In this document: positions 21,573 through 29,400 of the stretch, piece after piece
Numbering within the stretch: position 1 is the first letter of the stretch
Layout: each line of letters opens with the position of its first letter
Assembly (NCBI GenBank): GCA_012033335.1
Contig: JAAURB010000003.1
Span: 46,223-110,222, forward strand
DNA length: 64,000 bases
Reading direction: 5' to 3'
DNA from: Oscillatoriales cyanobacterium RM2_1_1
GTDB taxonomy: Bacteria > Cyanobacteriota > Cyanobacteriia > Cyanobacteriales > Microcoleaceae
Program-made: the position numbers and the translations under genes
The notes under the pieces: generated by a model
Databases searched by the model: none
What the model saw: only the letters and a program-made list of their open reading frames with translations
What the model was told of the DNA's origin: nothing

Positions 21573-22373
21573 CTAGCTATCAAGATGATAACTTCCGCTT
21601 GATTCATAGCTTCTGATAACTCGCCCTACACCTCTTAGCTGCTGTAGATACCTTCGGCTCACTGCATCACCCTGGCTAGATAGAACATCAATTCCAATGC
21701 CATTCCGACCGTGCTGCATTCCCGAACTATGGATATACCGACCATCCCCCAAGTAAATCCCAACATGATCGGCTTGATGATTAACCCCAAAAAATATCAG
21801 ATCACCAAACTCTAAACAGGATAGCATGATACTCCGGACATCGAGTGTGATCAATCTTACAAACCCCTCTTGCTGGTAAGCATCGCGGGGTAGCCAGATT
21901 CCAGCAGATCCAAAAGCCGCTTGCACCAGACCAGAGCAATCATAATGGGGCCCCACAGTTCCTCCCCATAAGTATTGATTGGGAGTATCCATGGCATGAT
22001 ATGCAAATTGAACAATTTGATGGATACAAGCTTGAATCTCTATTTCAGAAAAAGATTGAGGGATATAAGGATTGGCAGTAAGCTCAAGGTCATTTAAGCT
22101 GCTGGCAGGTAACCAAGCATTGTAGTCATCCTCGCACAGTTTCACCAGATAGACCTGTGAACTAGGACAATTTATCAAATGCCCCTTTATGTGACCCTTG
22201 AACTGCCCGGTATTAATCATTTGTTTCGAAGGCCAATCCTCTGAAGGCAAAATCCAGAGATGTCGCCCTGCGGCTGCCTGGGTTGCCAGGCGATCGCACT
22301 GGGGAGAGTCATAAAGATTGAGATTGATTTTGCATTGATATTCAGCAATATCCGATAATGGGTCAATCATCAT
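21573..22373 (-). CDS. NlpC/P60 family peptidoglycan endopeptidase
   Basis: A 266-residue cell-wall peptidase, likely cutting the gamma-D-Glu to diamino acid bond in stem peptides. An SH3b-like N-terminal part (residues 15-100) is followed by the NlpC/P60 domain with Cys146 (YDCSG), His203 (DHVGIYLG) and a third polar residue, His215 (YIHSSG). This two-domain layout matches structurally known cyanobacterial NlpC/P60 enzymes. No signal peptide is apparent. It diverges from the serine hydrolase gene with only nine bases between starts. Confidence 0.9.
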   Translation of the reverse strand: MMIDPLSDIAEYQCKINLNLYDSPQCDRLATQAAAGRHLWILPSEDWPSKQMINTGQFKGHIKGHLINCPSSQVYLVKLCEDDYNAWLPASSLNDLELTANPYIPQSFSEIEIQACIHQIVQFAYHAMDTPNQYLWGGTVGPHYDCSGLVQAAFGSAGIWLPRDAYQQEGFVRLITLDVRSIMLSCLEFGDLIFFGVNHQADHVGIYLGDGRYIHSSGMQHGRNGIGIDVLSSQGDAVSRRYLQQLRGVGRVIRSYESSGSYHLDS

Positions 22374-22382
22374 GAATCCGAA

Positions 22383-23378
22383 TTGTTTAAAATCTCTCTT
22401 CTAAAAAACTTGGTTTTCCAGGCTTCTAATCATGACATCTTTCAGACAAATGAACAGCTAGAGATTCTTGGCAAAGGGGTAGTAGAGGCTTGTCATGGCG
22501 CTTTTCCTGGTCTGGCACCGGATCAACTGGCAATCACCTGGCTAGTTTATGATCCGCCTATTTCAGTGAATACAGGAGGAGCCTTAACCCCAGAGGAATT
22601 CTGGAGTTATCCAGTTCGAGGGTTTGCCTATCGAGGAATCGAACGGATTTATCCCGCCAGTGTGGTCAAGCTATTCTATCTGGTTGCTTTATATGAGTGG
22701 TTGGAGAAGGGAATGGTGACCCTTTCTCCAGAGTTAGAGCGGGCTACCCATGACATGATCGTCGATTCGAGCAATGATGCCACCAGTCTAGTGGTAGATA
22801 TTCTAACTGGAACCACCAGTGGCCCAGAAATCCCCCCAGGCCCCTTCGAAACCTGGAAAGCCCAACGCAATCTGGTCAATCGCTATTTTCATTCCCTCAA
22901 CTGGGCTGAATTTAAAGGGATCAATGCCAATCAAAAAACCTGGTGCGATGGAGCCTACGGTCGAGAGCGAGCCTTTCTAGGAGCAATAATGGAGAATCGC
23001 AACGTACTGACCACTAATGCAACTGCCCGCCTGCTCCACAGCATTATCGGTGGGGTCTCAGTCACTTCTGGAGCATCCCAGGCAATGCTGAAACTGATGC
23101 ATCGTAGCCTTGACCCAGCAGAACTGGCAGAGGATCCGGAAAACCAGGTTACGGGTTTTTTAGGGGGAGGATTACCCCAGACGGCTCAGCTCTGGTCGAA
23201 AGCTGGATTAATGAGTCGGGTTCGCCATGATGCCGCCTATATTGAAATTCCAGGCTTACTGCCCTATTTATTGGTGGTGTTTACTGAAGGAAAGGCCCAG
23301 AGCAAAAACGAGGAACTGCTGCCATTTGTCTCTAAGCGGTTCGTTGAAGTGATGAAAACAATCAGTGCTGGAGTTTAA
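22383..23378 (+). CDS. Penicillin-binding/beta-lactamase-like serine hydrolase
   Basis: A 331-residue protein of the serine beta-lactamase-like fold. Ser93-x-x-Lys96 (PASVVK) is the catalytic tetrad start, SSN at 129-131 takes the place of SDN, and SKAG at 272-275 takes the place of KTG. The family includes D,D-peptidases and esterases. No ATG start exists: the frame opens with TTG at 22383, nine bases from the divergent peptidase start, which leaves no room for a ribosome-binding site. The next in-frame ATG is far downstream, so the start is uncertain and a missing base near the 5' end is possible. It pairs with a cell-wall peptidase gene and has a paralogue at 52372. Confidence 0.8.
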   Translation: MFKISLLKNLVFQASNHDIFQTNEQLEILGKGVVEACHGAFPGLAPDQLAITWLVYDPPISVNTGGALTPEEFWSYPVRGFAYRGIERIYPASVVKLFYLVALYEWLEKGMVTLSPELERATHDMIVDSSNDATSLVVDILTGTTSGPEIPPGPFETWKAQRNLVNRYFHSLNWAEFKGINANQKTWCDGAYGRERAFLGAIMENRNVLTTNATARLLHSIIGGVSVTSGASQAMLKLMHRSLDPAELAEDPENQVTGFLGGGLPQTAQLWSKAGLMSRVRHDAAYIEIPGLLPYLLVVFTEGKAQSKNEELLPFVSKRFVEVMKTISAGV

Positions 23379-23453
23379 GATTTCCTCATCAGAGGGATAA
23401 CTTGACTTTAGACAAATACCATCCTTACCAGGACAACCCCCTAAAGATAACTT

Positions 23454-24284
23454 CTAACCCTTCACACCCGTTGCCGTATCCGTCGGTACGATGTAGCGTT
23501 GCAAGAGCAAAAAAATCAATAAAACTGGGACAATTGAAATCACCGAACCCGCCGCCACCAAGCGCCAATCCAGGGAAAATGTCCCCGCTAGTTGGGCTAC
23601 CCCCAGGGGCAGCGTGTAGTATTCCGGTTGATCCAGAATCAATAAAGGCCAGAGAAAGTCACTCCAGGAACCAATAAACACAAAAATCGCCAGGGTGACT
23701 AAGGCCGGACGCACCGACGGCAACATCACATGCCACCAGATCCCCAGTTCCGAACAGCCATCCATCCGGGCCGCTTCTTCCAACTCCTTCGGTACACCCT
23801 GAAACGCTTGACGCAACAAAAAAATCCCAAAGGCAGAGGCTAAGCTCGGTAAAATCAATCCCAGGTAACTGTTACGTAATTCCAGTTGTACCGCCAATAC
23901 ATACAGGGGAATCATCACAATCTGAAATGGAATCATGATGGTGGTAACAATGGTTGAAAAAATCCATTCCCGGCCTCGAAAGTTCAGGCGGGCCAGGGGA
24001 TAGGCGGCCAGGGAACAAAATAGCAAGTTGCACCCCACGGTCAAACTCGCTGTAACAAAACTATTCCATAAATACCGCCCGAACGGATTAGTTTGCCAGA
24101 CTTTGACAAAGTTTTCCAGGGTCGGTTCAGCCGGAATCAATTGAGGGGGAAACTGGAAAATGCTTTCAGTGGGGGATTTGAATGCGGTACTGACCAACCA
24201 CAATAACGGGAATAGCATCACCAAGGCGATCGCCCCTAGCAACCCATATACCAATCCGGTTTTCAGGCGTACATTGTCAAACAC
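23454..24284 (-). CDS. Carbohydrate ABC transporter permease (MalG-like)
   Basis: A 276-residue inner-membrane permease with six hydrophobic segments and the EAA loop (EEAARMDGCSELGIWWHV) that contacts the ATPase. It belongs to the MalG-type group of sugar importers, which work with a MalF-type partner, a binding protein and an ATPase. None of these partners lies next to it, so this is an orphan permease; in cyanobacteria such subunits are often scattered. The substrate may be a sugar or a compatible solute such as glucosylglycerol, but that is a guess. Confidence 0.92.
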   Translation of the reverse strand: MFDNVRLKTGLVYGLLGAIALVMLFPLLWLVSTAFKSPTESIFQFPPQLIPAEPTLENFVKVWQTNPFGRYLWNSFVTASLTVGCNLLFCSLAAYPLARLNFRGREWIFSTIVTTIMIPFQIVMIPLYVLAVQLELRNSYLGLILPSLASAFGIFLLRQAFQGVPKELEEAARMDGCSELGIWWHVMLPSVRPALVTLAIFVFIGSWSDFLWPLLILDQPEYYTLPLGVAQLAGTFSLDWRLVAAGSVISIVPVLLIFLLLQRYIVPTDTATGVKG

Positions 24285-24318
24285 AGATCCAAAACGTAAT
24301 CTCCAAGTAACACAAAAG

Positions 24319-24339
24319 CCGAAAGCCTCTGGCTTTCGG
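24319..24339 (-). terminator. Hairpin terminator after the DUF1517 gene
   Basis: A perfect 9-bp stem (CCGAAAGCC with GGCTTTCGG) and a three-base loop. On the minus strand it is followed by CTTTTG, a weak T-tract. It lies downstream of the DUF1517 gene and just upstream of the permease start. Confidence 0.55.
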
Positions 24340-24501
24340 ATCGATCCAATTTCCTCCTAGTGCCAGGAGAGTCAGGGAAATGATTCCGTTATCCCCCCGA
24401 ACAAAGAGGGCCAGGGGGATAATTTAACTATGATCAATTGGCATCAAACTACTTGGCAACTTAGGGTAGCACTACCCTCGGAACCCCGTGACAGAATCTC
24501 C

Positions 24502-25455
24502 TTATAACAGACGCAATTCCGGATAACTGGTTACCAGGTCATCCGCATCCAAGGTATCTCCATCCGCCTGGGGTGTCCAGAGGATCTCCACCGCCAATAG
24601 CTGTTCCCCAGAGAGAGAACCCAACCGACTGAGCACCTGCCGCAGTTCATCCAGATTGGTAATCTTCGGCAATGGCAGGGAACCCAAGGCCCCCACGACT
24701 AAAGTCACAACAATATATTCATTGATCGGTTGATCGGTGTCAACGGGAACAATCTCACGGCTTGGGACTGGGGCCAACTTCTGGTTATTGACGTTGTACA
24801 GGGTTTCTGCGGTAAACTTGCTGCGCTCTGCCAATGCCCAGCGGTTAAACTGAGCCTCCGCCGTATCCATGCCCTGGGTCTCAACCTGAACGGTTCCATA
24901 GACCCAGTATTCTGGATGACGCAGCAATGCTAATGTTGCTTCCTGCAATACCTGGGCCCGACCGGCAGCGGAGCCCGTGTCGGCGGTATCTGCCATCCGG
25001 TTCAGGTCAGTTTGGAGATTGCGAGCCTGGGCCAGCAAACCCACCTGAAGTTTGGCCACAGACACCTTACCACTGCCCAAGGTTTCGGAGTCATTACCGC
25101 TGGTTACGGATTGGAAACCCCTGACCAAAACATTGGAGATCGCGATCACCACAAAAATAGATAACAAGCCCCCAAATCCACCCCCAAATCCGAAGAAGGG
25201 TAACAGGAAGGGAAACCCGAAGCCACCCCCATACCCTCTGCCATAACCTCCCCCATAACCTCCGGGAGTCCGGGTCTGGGGACGAGGTGCATAGGTTCGG
25301 CTGGAAGGGGCCCTAAAGGAGCCCCCCCCAATCCGACCGCCGCTACGGGCAGCCCAAGCGGCATCAGCCTGGCTGACAACTAAGGTTAGGACTAACCCGA
25401 TGACGACTAAAAATTTTAAACTTGACTTGGCCCAATTGCGAAATCTCTTATCCAT
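24502..25455 (-). CDS. DUF1517 domain protein, exported and membrane-anchored
   Basis: A 317-residue protein with an N-terminal signal or anchor (FLVVIGLVLTLVVSQADA), a Gly/Arg/Tyr-rich low-complexity stretch (residues 38-80), a second hydrophobic segment (LLSIFVVIAISNVLV) and a soluble C-terminal domain. This order is typical of DUF1517 proteins in cyanobacteria and plastids, whose function is unknown. The minus-strand hairpin at 24319 ends its transcription unit. Confidence 0.88.
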   Translation of the reverse strand: MDKRFRNWAKSSLKFLVVIGLVLTLVVSQADAAWAARSGGRIGGGSFRAPSSRTYAPRPQTRTPGGYGGGYGRGYGGGFGFPFLLPFFGFGGGFGGLLSIFVVIAISNVLVRGFQSVTSGNDSETLGSGKVSVAKLQVGLLAQARNLQTDLNRMADTADTGSAAGRAQVLQEATLALLRHPEYWVYGTVQVETQGMDTAEAQFNRWALAERSKFTAETLYNVNNQKLAPVPSREIVPVDTDQPINEYIVVTLVVGALGSLPLPKITNLDELRQVLSRLGSLSGEQLLAVEILWTPQADGDTLDADDLVTSYPELRLL

Positions 25456-25678
25456 CGTATATAGCCGGTACTTTCAAACTGGTACTTTCAAACTAATTGT
25501 AAAAAATCTGGGATCAAAATTAGGAAGTTTCATATTTGATCATTTCATCCTTCATATTTTTTTTCCGTTGCCCAGATTCATCTCTACAGTTATACTTTAG
25601 CGTTTCTGCCTGATCCTCAGGCTTCAGACCAATTCGTGATTTCCCCCCTTGAAGATTCTGGCTACCGAGTAAAATTTC

Positions 25679-26290
25679 ATGTTCGATTTACGCCTCTACA
25701 GAATTTTGAGATCTGGAATACTGCTGGTTGGGTTTGTGGGATTTGATCGGGGAGCACTCGCCATAGATGCCACGATCAAGTTCTCTGCTCCAGTTGTGTC
25801 TTTATTTTTTGCTTCGTTGATCATTCAGGAAGGTTCAGTCAAGGCGGCGGAATGCCCAACTGACCTGAATGGATTGATCCAACAGTTGTCGGCAGATCTA
25901 CCGGGCTATGCTAACCGGGCCAGACTACATTATTCTGCTTCGGGTTTGGGCCAGAAACCGGTTTACATCATCACAGCGAAATTTCAGCCGTTAGAACCTG
26001 TGCCTCCAGACGTTCAGTTACTCGCTGAGAATCATTCATCGGGACGGGCAAATACCCCGAACGTTGCCACAATTGTCACTCAGGAACGCTGGTACGAACA
26101 GCAACAGACCCTTGAAATTCAGCGAACCTATTGGCTATTCTTACGGCCGACTGACACCGGATGGGAGCTGATTCAGCTCTTGTCTAAATCCAGTCCTTAT
26201 CCCGGATATCGATTGTTTCCAGAGATATCAGACAACACCAGAGAATTTATGGCAGAGGCAATTCGCAAATGGTTACAGAATTGCCCGTAG
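25679..26290 (+). CDS. Conserved hypothetical exported protein
   Basis: A 203-residue protein with two N-terminal hydrophobic stretches (residues 8-30 and 36-50), the second ending near AAECPTD, which could be the mature start. The remainder is soluble, with a Trp/Tyr-rich beta segment (RWYEQQQTLEIQRTYWLFLRP). I do not recognise a named family, but the pattern looks like a small cyanobacterial periplasmic protein. The ATG at 25679 has no clear ribosome-binding site. It sits alone between divergent and tandem neighbours. Confidence 0.6.
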   Translation: MFDLRLYRILRSGILLVGFVGFDRGALAIDATIKFSAPVVSLFFASLIIQEGSVKAAECPTDLNGLIQQLSADLPGYANRARLHYSASGLGQKPVYIITAKFQPLEPVPPDVQLLAENHSSGRANTPNVATIVTQERWYEQQQTLEIQRTYWLFLRPTDTGWELIQLLSKSSPYPGYRLFPEISDNTREFMAEAIRKWLQNCP

Positions 26291-26457
26291 GGACAGGGTC
26301 ACCCTGCCCTGAGATAACCCCGCCTTGGAGATAATTCCCCTGATTTGAAAGTTAAAGATTCTAAAAGTCTCCGGAATTGGAGCGACCGTTTCTGTTATCA
26401 AAGGGATAAGACATCAAAAAATTTATAACTTATCACTCATAACTTAATCACTTAATT

Positions 26458-29400
26458 ATGTTTAATTCCTTGGGACATCGGAGAACCTGGAAACGTCTCT
26501 TCCCGGTCTTACTGTTTATTTTGACCCTGGTTGGATGTCAGATTTTTGCAGGATCTCCCCCTGAACAGGTTTCTCTAACCGCCGTTGCCCCGTTGCCGAC
26601 TCCGCAACTGCCGGACTGGATTGAACAAGTGAACCCGGTGGGAGAAGCGGATTCTCTCAATCAGATTCGGATTTTATTCAAAGAACCTCTAATTCCCATT
26701 GAACAGCTAGACTCTGCCCAACAAAAAAAACTCCTGCAAAATTTTCGGCTTACCCCAGAATTGCCGGGTCAGTTCCGGTTTTTGACCCCACGGATGGTAG
26801 GGTTTCAAGCCGAGCAAGCTCTGCCGCTAGCCACCCGAATTCAAGTCAGTTTAAAAACCGGATTAGAAGACTTGAAAGCTCACCGATTAGACCAGGATAT
26901 CGCCTGGACATTCAATACAGAACCGATTCAAATTTCTAACTTTCCAGGATTAAAAACTGAGGACAATCCTGATGCTGGAAAAACTCCCATTGATTTAACT
27001 CCCAAGCTAAAGTTCAATTCCAATGTGGAGCTCGATCTCCAATCTCTACAGGCATCAACGCAACTAATTTCTGAGAAGACTAAAAAGCCAATTCCCTTCA
27101 ACGTTGAACTGAGTAAGAATGAGTTCGATCCTGAATCCCTAACTCCCCAGGCTCAATTTGATCCCAGTCGCCACACCTGGGAATATCAAGTGATTCCAAC
27201 CAAAGCCTTGGAAAAAGCCACCAATTATAATTTGATCATTCAGCCTGGATTGCAATCCGTTCAAGGAAATTTAACCAAAGAATTTGTCACATCCAGTCAG
27301 TTACACACCTACGAACCCCTAAAATTTAAGACCCTGGAATCCTACGGTAAGCCTGCCCAGGGCGGAACCTATGGCCGATTTGAAAATGGCAGCCCTCAGC
27401 TTAAGTTTAATAATAAAGTCACGGCTGAGTCAGCTATTCAAAGTATTACCATCAATCCACCGCCTCCAAAGGATGCCCCCAAACTGGTTCAGGTCTATGG
27501 GGACAGTAATGTGATTAGTTTGAATCCCTGGGCTCTAGAACCCGACACCACCTATCAAATTAAGCTTGATTCAGGACTAAAAGATCAGTTCGGTCAAACC
27601 TTAGGAAAACCCATGACCCTGAGTTATCAAACTGGGAATTTGGCGGCAGATCTTTGGGCTCCTGATGGACTGAACATTTTCCCCGCCCGGCAAAATCTGG
27701 AGCTGAATATCTCCACAGTTAATCTACCCCAATCGAAGTATAGGGCTGGTTATGCTATTGTTCAGCCGACGGATCTGGTCTATACTGACACGGCTTACCC
27801 CAGAACAGACGGAAAGAATTTACTGCCCTCCCAGAAACGTTGGACATCATTTCAAGTCGAAAACTCCTCCAATCAAACCCAGGAAACGGCTATCCAATTG
27901 CGGCAAAAACTGGGCAGAGAAACTGGAATGCTAGCCTATGGAATTCAGGCTAGAACAACATCTTATCTCCCCCAGAATCAAGAGAATTCCTCAGAAAGTT
28001 CCTCAGAAAAAAAGTGGAACGAACCGGAATTTTACGGTTTAGTCCAACTGACCAATTTAGGAGTTTTTGCCCAGTGGTTTCCTGAGTCAGGATTGATTCA
28101 GGTTAACCATTTAGAAGATGGTTCCGCCGTATCCCCGGTCACCGTTGAAGTATATCGCTCCCAATTGCAGGCGACCTCATTTCCCACCCCAAAATCCTGC
28201 GCCAGCGGAACTACAGACGCGACGGGAATCCTGAGATTGACCGCAACCGATTTACAGGACTGCATGGAGGGGAGTCGATTTGCTGAAGCCCCGGAATTGC
28301 TGGTGGTAGCTCGGGAAGGGGAGGATTGGGCCTTTACCCGGACTTTTCCCTACAGCGGAGCCTATGGCTATGGAATCGTTGGGGATTGGGCAACCCCTCA
28401 ACCCCAATCTCGCGGGGTAATTTTCTCCGACCGTCAACTCTATCAACCAGGAGAAAAAGTTGCCCTGACGGGGTTGGCCACCTATCTCCAGGGGGGAGAC
28501 CTGCAACAGGACAAAAACAAACCCTACACCATTACCCTGCAAAATCCCAACGGTGAAACCAAGTCTTTAGGTCAAAAGACCACCAATGAATTTGCTACAT
28601 TCTCGTTAGAATTTTCCCTGGATGTTAATCAAATCCTGGGCAATTATCTGGTCACGGCCAAAGGGGAAAATGGCCTGGAAATCGTGGGCAACTTCCGGGT
28701 TGCCGAGTTCAGACCCCCCAACTTCAAAACAGCTTTGACCCTGGATCAAACCATTGCTCTGACGGGGGACACCATTACCGCCACCACCCAGAGTGACTAT
28801 CTATTTGGAGCTCCGGTCATGGGAGCCACGGCCAACTATTATGTCACCCGCACCCCGACAGAATTTACCCCGAAAGGTTGGGAGAATTATGCCTTTGGTC
28901 GGCAGTGGTTTTGGCCGGAAGAAAAACCACCTCTGTCCAGCGATGTTTTACAAAAATCCCAGGTCTTGAATGACACCGGATCCGGCAGTCAATCGGTGAA
29001 AATCTCCCAGGATTTACCCTATCCGACCCAATATCAAGTTGATGTGGAAGTGGCGGATGTTTCGAATCTCTCCGTCAGCGATTCCCGGACCGTCATTGCG
29101 CTGCCGGGCGATCGCCTGATTGGCTTGAAAAGTCCCTTTGTGGCCAATGAAAACCAGGAGTTTCCTTTAGAAGTCATTGTCACCGACCCCCTGGGTAAAC
29201 CCTTAAATAACGTAGCCCTGACCCTGGAACTACAAAAAATGGACTACAGCAGTGCTACCCGGGTGGTAGAAGGGGGACAAACCAATCAAAACCAGGTGGA
29301 ATATAAAACCGTTGTAAAAACAGCAGTCCAGTCAGATAAGACCCCAAAAATTGTCAATTTAAAGCCCCCCGAACCCGGTTCCTACCGGATCCGGGCTAAT

